A stretch of 64,000 nt of DNA. Origin: Blastomussa wellsi. Lineage: Eukaryota > Cnidaria > Anthozoa > Scleractinia > Plerogyridae. The notes below the pieces were generated by a model. It made no database searches. It saw only the letters and a program-made list of their open reading frames with translations, and was not told the DNA's origin. The position numbers were made by a program, and so were the translations under genes. This document shows positions 1-10,000 of this stretch, piece by piece. How positions within the stretch are numbered: the stretch's first letter is position 1; every line of letters begins with the position of its first letter. Where the stretch lies: positions 11,560,646 to 11,624,645 of the forward strand of contig OX393562.1 of NCBI GenBank assembly GCA_947652115.1, in the 5' to 3' direction.

Positions 1-818
1 ATGCAGAGAAAAAATTCGGATTTAGACTTCAGTCTATTTGATGGGAAAAATGGAGACAAAAAATCTGGATTTGGGCTTAAAGATAGGCTAAATAGAAGCA
101 AAAGCACAATTCAGGAGAAAGAAAGAGAGCAAGTTCTTGTCGTCTTTACCAGAAGCAAAACATCATTCTCTTGATTCCTACGGTCGAGGAAAATTAGCTA
201 GGCTGAGGTACTGCAGGAATTTACACCAAAGATTGACTGGAAAATGTAATTTTCTTAAATATTACGATTTTCCATTGGTTCTTAACTCATTGTCGCTAAT
301 TTTCAGACACATTGTCTCTATATCTGTCTGCAACAACACAATGGTCCAGCTGGCACAGTTAATCTTATAACATTTTCAGCGCGATGTGTGTTATTTTTTG
401 TATTCTTGAAAACGTTATTAAATTTGGTAGTTATCAGGATGTTATTTGACCTTGTGTATTGATAATAATGATAATAAAATGGCTTTTATCTGGAATATTA
501 TTTCTTTTCAGCCTTTACGCAGGTTTCAACCATATTCCCTCAAAAAGTCACTTTATTCCCTTATTAATGGGATTTGTACTTGTTTGTAAGAAGAGGTGCA
601 GATTCTAAATGAGCAGCCTTTATCATCCATGGCAACCAAGCATCAGGTGATATTGATGAATTTTTTAAATTACAGTTACATATCAGTGAAGGAACCAGAA
701 AATCTGTACAGTGTTATCAAAGAACACACTTCACTGTACAGTGGTCCTGATCTGATATATGTGGTGAGAAACATTGAAAAACAATTCAAAGAATAGTAAT
801 CTTCTCTACATCTTAATT

Positions 819-1845
819 TTGTGGACTTTGAGAAGCCTTTGATAGTATCCATCGTGGCACTTTGTGGAGTTCTAAGCACCTTATGGTATCCCAAGCAAAA
901 TCAATCAAATAATGCAAGCCTTGTGTACGAATCCCACATGGGCATCCTACATGTGGGAGATCTAACACCCATGGAAAACTATTTGGATTTGGAGGTCTGC
1001 GAGGTCATTGAAAGAACTGAAAAAGAAACTCCACCAGCACTGCGTGAACTGAACATTGAACACAAAAGCTGTATGTTTACACAAACTTGAATACAAAGTC
1101 AGCTTCTGGTCCGTCTGGAATTGTTTGATCCCAACAAAGTCTGACCAATTAGGGCATAAACCTTCAGATTTTATAAGCATTGTCGCTTGCATTGCTGGGG
1201 ATTTCGGATTACAACTTGTAGCATAATGCATGAGATGCCAGAAGGGAACAAATTCCAAACGGCATGAATGTGACCCGTATATTGTTTTCTGAAAAGCACC
1301 TGAACTGCCTGGCAGACTCTAATAAAAACATTAAAATTGGTTTATTCACTGCACTTGTTATGAATTTAATTAGATTACTATGAAGTTTCTGATTTTTATT
1401 TTATTTCTGTTTTACACTATGCTGGTGATCTCTTTTGTTTGTTGAGCACAGGACAATATCTGCAACAGAAAACAGCATGGCTGAGCACTGTGGCTAAAAA
1501 TGTTGGACTGATGATCAATGCAAGTAAGAACAGAGTTATGATGTGAAAGAAGGAATAAACAAGGCAAGGCATGAATTTGCCTCACTCAGGCTTACCTGGA
1601 ACACTATTAAAATCTCTCAGAAAACCAGGGTAAGGATTTTAAATTCAATGCCAAGGCTGTGTTGTCATACGTTTCAGAATGTTGAAAAACAACATGGAGA
1701 TTTCCAGGAAGATCAGGGTGTTTATCCATAAATGCCTCTGATTTATCTTGCGCATAAGATGGTGAAAGAATGTCTGAAATGCTGAAGTTAGGGATATCTT
1801 TGAACAGGATGACATGGCTGAATTGACCATGTTGAAATAGTGTTG
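819..1845 (+). pseudogene. Decayed non-LTR (LINE) reverse transcriptase relic
   Basis: Read in shifting frames, the plus strand gives recognisable LINE reverse-transcriptase pieces in the correct order. At 819-935 there is a VDFEKAF-type block followed by a YGIPSKI piece in another frame. At 1418-1544 a YAGDL block stands in for the catalytic FADDL box and is followed by a QQKTAWLS stretch. At 1543-1730 a block contains INKARHEFASLR, and a final FILRIRW piece lies near 1740-1765. Several frameshifts and stops separate these, and the second Asp of the catalytic pair is replaced by Gly, so the copy is dead. The same defects are shared by the other units, so decay preceded amplification. The LINE clade cannot be assigned by eye. 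Confidence 0.75.
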
Positions 1846-1927
1846 GGTTGAGCAAAAGTCACTTTATTTTGACAATTTTACAAGATCTGTTTCTTCACTA
1901 ACAATTAAAATTAAATTTGAACAGTTG

Positions 1928-2190
1928 TCCAGGGTTCGTACAGGTCATGAAAAACCTGGAAAGTCTTGGAATTTTAGAATTTCATTTTCCAGGCCTGAAA
2001 AGTCATGGAATTAAAGTGTGGGTCATGGAAAATGATGTTTATTAAAAGAGTACATAATCAATTAGGCTTTTTCATGTAGAAATTGTCAAAAAAAATACCC
2101 AAAATGAAGATGGTTTCCAAGAAAATGCTCAAATTTAAGTTATGCAAAACTTGGATAGGTCATGGAAAAGGTCACGGAAATTTTCAAAAG
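1928..2190. repeat. CATGGAA-rich dispersed-repeat-like block
   Basis: This stretch is built of short imperfect repeats of GGTCATGGAAAA, CCTGGAAAG and similar words. It looks like a low-complexity interspersed repeat captured in the unit. It lies inside the 936-bp block absent from short units. No coding content is apparent. Confidence 0.5.
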
Positions 2191-2658
2191 CTCAAAAGAG
2201 TGTTAACCCTGTTGTCAGCTATTAGTTCAACCCCATCATGACCCTCTCTACTCAAGTACCAGATATGCAACTTTGATTTCAACGTGTTACTGTTAATATT
2301 CACAGTATGACAAACATCGTGACAATACTGATTGCAGGGATTTGTACTTATTTGCAGAACGAGGTGCAGATTCCAAATAATCAGCTCCACAGCAGGTAAG
2401 AGGCAGGCCATAGGCAAGCAAGATGAAGTTAGTTAGTTGAACATGTTTTAATTTTCAAACTATCAGTGTTGGAAATGTGATAGTAGTGTCAAAGGATGCT
2501 TTTTCAGTGTGATACTTTTACATACAGCAAGGACCCTCTAACTATGAACATTTCACTTTTATTAATACCAATTTTTTTCTCTGTCTAATGAGATCTCTCT
2601 ATCCAGACAAAAGGATTAGCAATTTTAACATGTAAGAAACACTAATCCTTTATATGAG

Positions 2659-2880
2659 AAGCACTTATTGGATAGTTAACCCTGGGCTTGTCACCTTGTG
2701 GTGGTGGTGTGTAGCCTGTACGTGCAATGACCTGGAGTGCTATGCCGGTTGGGACCAAGTCCCTGGTGGGTTCAACCATACTGGTTTGGTTGATGGGCAG
2801 AGACCAGACAAAGGATAGCCAGTGGTCCTCAGGGGTGGGGGTTGGACATTCGGCTAATCACTTGACCCCATAAAAATATT
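2659..2880 (+). repeat. Conserved G/T-rich block of unknown origin
   Basis: The block runs from AACCCTGGGCTTGTCACC to CACTTGACCCCAT and is kept in long and short units alike. In one plus frame it reads a Trp-run phrase (LVTLWWWC) followed by CNDLECYAGW, interrupted by stops in several copies. It resembles transposon-derived sequence rather than a host exon, but I cannot name the family. Confidence 0.4.
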
Positions 2881-5607
2881 ATTGAAGAAACCGTAAAGAA
2901 AAGGGGCCTTCTTCGCCACTTTGGCTCAAGGAGCCAGGCAACAAGCAAATCGTTAGATAATAATAAAAAAATGTACAGAAAATTAGGTTCCCATTTTTCG
3001 AGTGTCCCAACGGTGTAACAAACAGTATAATAAAGATCATGCCAATACATTATACTAATTATTATCAATATATGCGGCCAAATTGAAATCCGGCCTTGTG
3101 AAAACATGTCCTAAGCGGGCTGCAAATGACTCCAGGTGGGCCGCTTTTGCATTTTGTCCCTCGATCTGATTGGTTCACACTCCATTATCCAGTGAATTTC
3201 AACCAATGAGATTACGTTTAGACCTTTTCCTGCTGGAAAACCATAGAGGTGTGTACAACCGAACAGCAAGCTTTGAAGTTCAGTTTCACCCTAAACTAAT
3301 AGTTTTCACAGAGAATGATATGTCTATTTGATGGGAATAAATGCAGAGAAAAAATTCGGATTTAGACTTCAGTCTATTTGATGGGAAAAATGCAGACAAA
3401 AAATCTGGATTTGGGCTTAAAGATAGGCTAAATAGAAGCAAAAGCACAATTCAGGAGAAAGAAAGAGAGCAAGTTCTTGTCGTCTTTACCAGAAGCGAAA
3501 CATCATTCACTTGATTCCTACGGTCGAGGAAAATTAGCTAGGCTGAGGTACTGCAGGAATTTACACCAAAGATTGACTGGAAAATGTAATTTTCTTAAAT
3601 ATTACGATTTTCCATTGGTTCTTAACTCATTGTCGCTAATTTTCAGACACATTGTCTCTATATCTGCAACAACACAATGGTCCAGCTGGCACAGTTAATC
3701 TTATAACATTTTCAGCGCGATGTGTGTTATTTTTTGTATTCTTGAAAACGTTATTAAATTTGGTAGTTATCAGGATGTTATTTGACCTTGTGTATTGATA
3801 ATAATGATAATAAAATGGCTTTTATCTGGAATATTATTTCTTTTCAGCCTTTACGCAGGTTTAAATCAACCATATTCCCTCAAAAAGTCATTTTATTCCC
3901 TTATTAATGGGATTTGTACTTGTTTGTAAGAAGAGGTGCAGATTCTAAATGAGCAGCCTTTATCATCCATGGCAACCAAGCATCAGGTGATATTGATGAA
4001 TTTTTTAAATTACAGTTACATATCAGTGAAGGAACCAGAAAATCTGTACAGTGTTATCAAAGAACACACTTCACTGTACAGTGGTCCTGATCTGATATAT
4101 GTGGTGAGAAACATTGAAAAACAATTCAAAGAATAGTAATCTTCTCTACATCTTAATTTTGTGGACTTTGAGAAGCCTTTGATAGTATCCATCGTGGCAC
4201 TTTGTGGAGTTCTAAGCACCTTATGGTATCCCAAGCAAAATCAATCAAATAACGCAAGCCTTGTGTACGAATCCCACATGGGCATCCTACATGTGGGAGA
4301 TCTAACACCCATGGAAAACTATTTGGATTTGGAGGTCTGCGAGGTCATTGAAAGAACTGAAAAAGAAACTCCACCAGCACTGCGTGAACTGAACATTGAA
4401 CACGAAAGCTGTATGTTTACACAAACTTGAATACAAAGTCAGCTTCTGGTCCGTCTGGAATTGTTTGATCCCAACAAAGTCTGACCAATTAGGGCATAAA
4501 CCTTCAGATTTTATAAGCATTGTCGCTTGCATTGCTGGGGATTTCGGATTACAACTTGTAGCATAATGCATGAGATGCCAGAAGGTAACAAATTCCAAAC
4601 GGCATGAATGTGACCCGTATATTGTTTTCTGAAAAGCACCTGAACTGCCTGGCAGACTCTAATAAAAACATTAAAATTGGTTTATTCACTGCACTTGTTA
4701 TGAATTTAATTAGATTACTATGAAGTTTCTGATTTTTATTTTATTTCTGTTTTACACTATGCTGGTGATCTCTTTTGTTTGTTGAGCACAGGACAATATC
4801 TGCAACAGAAAACAGCATGGCTGAGCACTGTGGCTAAAAATGTTGGACTGATGATGAATGCAAGTAAGAACAGAGTTATGATGTGAAAGAAGGAATAAAC
4901 AAGGCAAGGCATGAATTTGCCTCACTCAGGCTTACCTGGAACACTATTAAAATCTTTCAGAAAACCAGGGTAAGGATTTTAAAGTCAATGCCAAGGCTGT
5001 GTTTTCATACGTTTCAGAATGTTGAAAAACAACATGGAGATTTCCAGGAAGATCAGGGTGTTTATCCATAAATGCCTCTGATTTATCTTGCGCATAAGAT
5101 GGTGAAAGAATGTCTGAAATGCTGAAGTTAGGGATATCTTTGAACAGGATGACATGGCTGAATTGACCATGTTGAAATAGTGTTGGGTTGAGCAAAAGTC
5201 ACTTTATTTTGACAATTTTACAAGATCTGTTTCTTCACTAACAATTAAAATTAAATTTGAACAGTTGTCCAGGGTTCGTACAGGTCATGAAAAACCTGGA
5301 AAGTCTTGGAATTTTAGAATTTCATTTTCCAGGCCTGAAAAGTCATGGAATTAAAGTGTGGGTCATGGAAAATGATGTTTATTAAAAGAGAACATAATCA
5401 ATTAGGCTTTTTCATGTAGAAATTGTCAAAAAAAATACCCAAAATGAAGATGGTTTCCAAGAAAATGCTCAAATTTAAGTTATGCAAAACTTGGATAGGT
5501 CATGGAAAAGGTCACGGAAATTTTCAAAAGCTCAAAAGAGTGTTAACCCTGTTGTCAGCTATTAGTTCAACCCCATCATGACCCTCTCTACTCAAGTACC
5601 AGATATG

Positions 5608-5786
5608 CAGGGCTGTCATTAAGTTTTGCATCACCTGTAGCCTCATTCTCCACACCCGTAGCAAACTTGTTACTTTGTGGTTGAATTCTATCAACAACAG
5701 GCAATTTCACCCGTAGCACCAAGGGAAAATCAAGCATACTCAGCCGTAACAGGTGTTACGGGTTACGGCCCTTAATGACAGCCCTG
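5608..5786. mobile_element. hAT-like non-autonomous element (MITE), copy in unit 2
   Basis: A 179-bp insertion with 16-bp terminal inverted repeats CAGGGCTGTCATTAAG and CTTAATGACAGCCCTG. The flanks duplicate GATATG (GATATGCA if two terminal bases are assigned to the target). Unit 1 and units 5, 7 and 9 show the uninterrupted site. CAGGG ends and a target duplication of up to 8 bp fit the hAT superfamily. There is no coding capacity. Confidence 0.85.
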
Positions 5787-6705
5787 GATATGCAACTTTG
5801 ATTTCAACGTGTTACTGTTAATATTCACAGTATGACAAACATCGTGACAATACTGATTGCAGGGATTTGTACTTATTTGCAGAACGAGGTGCAGATTCCA
5901 AATAATCAGCTCCACAGCAGGTAAGAGGCAGGCCATAGGCAAGCAAGATGAAGTTAGTTAGTTGAACATGTTTTAATTTTCAAACTATCAGTGTTGGAAA
6001 TGTGATAGTAGTGTCAAAGGATGCTTTTTCAGTGTGATACTTTTACATACAGCAAGGACCCTCTAACTATGAACATTTCACTTTTATTAATACCAATTTT
6101 TTTCTCTGTCTAATGAGATCTCTCTATCCAGACAAAAGGATTAGCAATTTTAACATATAAGAAACACTAATCCTTTATATGAGAAGCACTTATTGGATAG
6201 TTAACCCTGGGCTTGTCACCTTGTGGTGGTGGTGTGGAGCCTGTACGTGCAATGACCTGGAGTGCTATGCCGGTTGGGACCAAGTCCCTGGTGGGTTCAA
6301 CCATACTGGTTTGGTTGATGGATAGAGACCAGACAAAGGATAGCCAGTGGTCCTCAGGGGTGGGGGTTGGACATTCGGCTAATCACTTGACCCCATAAAA
6401 ATATTATTGAAGAAACCGTAAAGAAAAGGGTCTTCTTCGCCACTTTGGCTCAAGGAGCCAGGCAACAAGCAAATCGTTAGATAATAATAAAAAAATGTAC
6501 AGAAAATTAGGTTCCCATTTTTCGAGTGTCCCAACGGTGGAACAAACAGTATAATAAAGATCATGCCAATACATTATACTAATTATTATCAATATATGCG
6601 GCCAAATTGAAATCCGGCCTTGTGAAAACATGTCCTAAGCGGGCTGCAAATGACTCCAGGTGGGCCGCTTTTGCATTTTGTCCCTCGATCTGATTGGTTC
6701 ACACT

Positions 6706-6710
6706 CCATT
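6706..6710 (+). repeat. Target site duplication, left of Polinton A
   Basis: CCATT, repeated at 22223-22227. Other units show a single CCATT in CACTCCATTATCC. Because the flanking A and T are ambiguous, duplications of 5, 6 or 7 bp are all possible; Polintons usually make 6 bp. Confidence 0.9.
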
Positions 6711-6856
6711 ACACACATAATCCTGGGTGGTTCTGGGCCACAAAAAATTTCCCTTTTTCTGACTTTGCATACCCGGCTCCAACTTGTCGCCGAGTATGCA
6801 AAGCCAGCAAAAGGGAAATTTTTTGTGGCCCAGAGACCACCCAGGATTATGTGTGT
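6711..6856. repeat. Terminal palindrome (hairpin-capable), left end of A
   Basis: Left arm 6711-6777, 11-nt loop TCCAACTTGTC at 6778-6788, right arm 6789-6856. The arms pair along nearly their whole length apart from a 1-bp indel and a few mismatches. The outer and inner tips are ACACACAT and ATGTGTGT. Element B has the same loop with wholly different arms. Confidence 0.93.
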
Positions 6857-6942
6857 GGAATGAACATGGCAAAACCACTGCGCATAAGAGGAGGCTGCAC
6901 GCCTTCAAATGGAAAACGGGGGCACAGCGCGGCCACAAAATC
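6711..6942 (+). repeat. Left terminal inverted repeat of Polinton A
   Basis: Matches the reverse complement of 21991-22222 over 232 bp with one difference seen (GGCAAAA against GTCAAAA). It starts ACACACATAATCC. The outer 146 bp are a palindrome. The inner part, beginning AAGAGGAGGCTGCACGCC, is also present in element B although the outer parts differ. Weaker inverted similarity continues to the start codons of the two outermost genes. Confidence 0.95.
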
Positions 6943-7015
6943 GGAAAGGCAACTTTCAATGAAACACAAAATTTCACATTTTGGCCCAGGAATTATTTTT
7001 CATTTGAAGAAATGT

Positions 7016-7034
7016 GCGCACATTTTTATAGAAC
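7016..7034 (+). promoter_or_regulatory. TIR-borne promoter-like motif before the polymerase
   Basis: GCGCACATTTTTATAGAAC lies directly upstream of the polymerase ATG at 7035. The inverse right end carries GCGCACATATATAGAAC before the outermost minus-strand gene (ATG at 21908). The shared TATAGAAC immediately before ATG suggests a duplicated end promoter with a very short leader. Confidence 0.6.
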
Positions 7035-10000
7035 ATGGCTGCAGCACGCGAAGATGATGATGACCTTATTCTTGATGCTGCAATCAGAAGGCTTCAAGTT
7101 GAAAATGAAAATTTGCGCAGGCAAAGGGTGATTGAAGAACCTTTACATGAGGAAGAACTTTTTGAATTTTTTGAAAATTTTGATGAATTTGTAAGAAGGG
7201 AAGAAGAAGATGATAATGCAGTCATTGAAAGAGCATTTGCTGTTGTTGAAAGAGAGAGAGCAGCAGGCCTGTTGACGCAAGAAAGATTGGAAAGATTTAT
7301 CAAAAATCTTGTCAATCAATTTGAAAATGGTACAAGCAAAAGAGAAAAATTTAAAGAAGTTGAAGAGTGGGTCAAACTTTTCCAAACCCATTATGACCCT
7401 GTTGAATATGAAAAGATAGCAAGAAATTTATCAGATGATTTTCCTGGACTTTCTTTGCAAAGTGTGAAATTTTTACTGCAAGGTCTGCAAAATAGATTTC
7501 TGAGAAAAGAAATTCACGACAGATTTGTTTTGGCAGAAACAAATTTCCGAGGATGGCTTCACGTGTGGTCAATGCAGGTATCAGAACTTAACTTTAAAAA
7601 CAAGGATCGTTGGAACCCCCATTCAAAAGATTTTTATAACCCCGCTGCAAGTGATATTTTAGTTTTTGCAAAAGAGTACCGTGAAAAGTACATTGAACTG
7701 CTAAAAAAAGAGTTGAAAGAGATGGGGATGGTGAAAGTATTATTTTCTTTTGATACAATGTTTTCAAGAAAGAAAACTGAAGAAGAGGGTGGAAAGGAAA
7801 AAATCAAACAGTATTACAAAAGTAAACTGTATATTTTCCAAAAATTTGACGAAGAAGAGATCACGGAAAAATTTAATGAATTTATTGAAGAATCAAAAAG
7901 CAAAACGGAAGTCTCAGTTCAAAATTCAGAAATGGTGTTTGAAAAAATAAAACAAGTGTATGTGCATGTTGCAAAATATGAACCACTGAAAGGAGGAACA
8001 TGGTTGCCACTTCCACCAAAACTTGCAGCAAAGAAAGCAATTGTTAACGTGAAAAACGTGGACAATGAATGTCTGAAGTGGGCTTTGAAATCAGCACTTT
8101 TCCCTGTAAAAGATCATGCAGAAAGGCCGAGCAAATACAAAAATGTTGATGACAAAATCAATTGGAAGGGAATCGATTTTCCCACACCGATTAAACAGAT
8201 AAAAAAGCTTGAGGCACAAAATCCAAAACTGGCAATCAATTTATATGGTTGGGACAAAGAAAAAGACTGTTTCATGGGAGGTTTATGGTTCAGCGAGAAA
8301 AGTCATGAAGTGCCAAGGATCAACCTGATTATTATTGTGGATGGGGAGAACAATCATTACTGCTGGGTCAAACGAATGAGCTCATTGGTTTATGATCAGA
8401 CAAAACATTGTGGAAAAAAACACTTTTGCAATATGTGTATTACACATTTCAGAACAGCGGAAAAGTTGGAGGAGCATCAAAAACAATGTGAAGGTTTGAA
8501 TGGCAGGCCAACAGTGATCGAAATGCCGGAAAAAGGAAAAAACATCCTGAAGTATCAAAATTTCCAAAAACAGATGAAGGCGCCTTTCGTGATTTATGCA
8601 GATTTTGAGGCGCTTGTAAAAAAGATTGAATATCGCGAGTGTGCAAGAAGTCCAGAACAAAGTTACACAGAAAAAACTGAAATCCACGAAGCGTGTGGAT
8701 ACGCCTGGATATGTGTGAGAAGTGATGGAGAAATAATGAATTCAAAAGTTTTCAGAGGGCAAAATGCAGTGGCAAATTTTCTGAGCGACATTGTGCAAGA
8801 AGAACAAAATCTGAGAGAAAGTGTGGAAGAGAAAGAACCAATAAGAATGGAACCGGAAGATTGGGAAAATTTCAACAACGCAAAAGATTGTCACATTTGT
8901 GGCAAAAGTCTAACGAAAGAAAATTTCCTTGACTCACTGCCTGCATGGAAAAAAGAAAAATATTTTGGACAGGTTCACAAAAAATGTTTCTGGTTTGTGC
9001 AAAAAAGGGTTGGGTTTCTTTGCATGAAAAAGTTGGACAAAAAGCAAAAAGAAGCGGCAAAGAAACAAGAAAACTGTCAATTCTGCAAAAAACCATTGAT
9101 CCAACCAACTTTCAGAGACGCTGTGAAAGACCATTGCCATGTGACAGGCAAGTTCCGTGGGGCAGCGCACAACGAGTGCAATTTCAAACTGAAACTGAAC
9201 CCAAAATTTTTCAAAATCCCAGTTGTATTTCATAACCTGCGGGGTTACGACGCGCACCACCTGATGCAGGCGATGGCGCAGCAGGAAAAGGATGTGAAAT
9301 GTGTGGCCAACAACATGGAAAAGTACATCACATTTTCCATGGGGAATCTGCAGTTCATAGACAGTCTGAATTTCATGCAAGGAAGCCTCGACGCGCTTGT
9401 GAAAGCAACACCCCAAGAAAAGTTGAAAATCACCAAAACAACAGTGGACAACCCCCAGGTTGATTTGTTATTTCAAAAAGGAATCTACCCGTATGAGCAC
9501 ATGGACTCATGGGAGAGGTTCGAAGAGACAAAACTGCCACACAAAAAACTGTTTTATAGCAAACTGAACGACGAAGCCATTTCAGACGCTGAATATGCGC
9601 ACGCGCAGAAAGTGTGGGAAGCCTTTGACTGCAAAAACCTGGGAGATTATCATGACTTGTATGTGAAAACAGACGTGACACTGCTGGCGGATGTTTTTGA
9701 AAATTTCAGGGATCTGTGTCAAGAGCAGTACGGGCTGGACCCGGCGAATTATTTCACATCGCCAGGGCTGAGTTGGGACGCGCTTCTGAAAATGTCTGGC
9801 ATTGAGCTGGAGCTCTTGACGGACATTGACAAGCATCTTTTTGTGGAAAGGGGGCTGCGCGGCGGGATCTCAAATGTGAGCAAAAGGTATGTCAGAGCCA
9901 ACAATCCAATGTGTGAAGGCTTTGACGAGACCAAACCGAAAAAGTGGATCATGTATCTCGACGCGAACAACCTTTACGGCTGGGCCATGTGCCAGCCAAT

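Larger units (their letters stand above)
569..2384 (+). repeat. Pair of diverged ~47-bp segments inside the unit
   Basis: A stretch beginning GGGATTTGTACTTGTTTG at 569-615 recurs as GGGATTTGTACTTATTTG at 2338-2384, both continuing through GAGGTGCAGATTC and AAAT with scattered substitutions. The coordinates given span both copies and the DNA between. This suggests that part of the unit is itself an old duplication, or that two copies of one dispersed repeat were captured. The pair recurs in every long unit; the second copy falls in the block missing from short units. Confidence 0.6.
1..3340. repeat. Tandem array unit 1 (long form, 3340 bp)
   Basis: First of about twelve tandem units; the unit phase is set arbitrarily at the ATGCAGAG that recurs at 3341, 22382, 41536 and onward. 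It contains a frameshifted LINE reverse-transcriptase relic (819-1845), a CATGGAA-rich block (1928-2190), two diverged copies of a ~47-bp segment (569 and 2338) and a G/T-rich block (2659-2880). No intact gene is supported: the short frames seen repeat identically in every unit and are broken by stops where similarity to known protein exists. This unit lacks the hAT-like insertion of units 2 and 3 and preserves the empty target sites of both Polintons (around 2325 and 3185). Confidence 0.95.
3341..6710. repeat. Tandem array unit 2, left part (interrupted by Polinton A)
   Basis: The same sequence as unit 1 with few substitutions, plus the 179-bp hAT-like insertion at 5608. Its remainder lies at 22228-22381, on the other side of Polinton A. 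With the insertion and its duplication removed, the unit is about 3339 bp. LINE relic blocks lie at about 4159-5185. Confidence 0.95.

Noticed and set aside
820..1090. 89-aa frame repeated in every array unit
   Set aside because: Mostly out-of-frame translation of a LINE relic, and kept only because the units are near-identical copies.
1..3340. Host gene cluster made of tandem genes
   Set aside because: No frame longer than about 106 codons, no splice-consistent chain of conserved exons, and units tolerate a 936-bp deletion and large insertions.
5608..5786. Riboswitch or structured RNA between the inverted CAGGGCTGTCATTAAG ends
   Set aside because: Presence/absence between units with a duplicated target marks it as a transposon insertion.
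8934..9416. 160-aa minus-strand frame inside the polymerase gene (also at 27037-27519)
   Set aside because: It is a shadow of a strongly constrained coding region; its persistence in both elements follows from the near-identical DNA.
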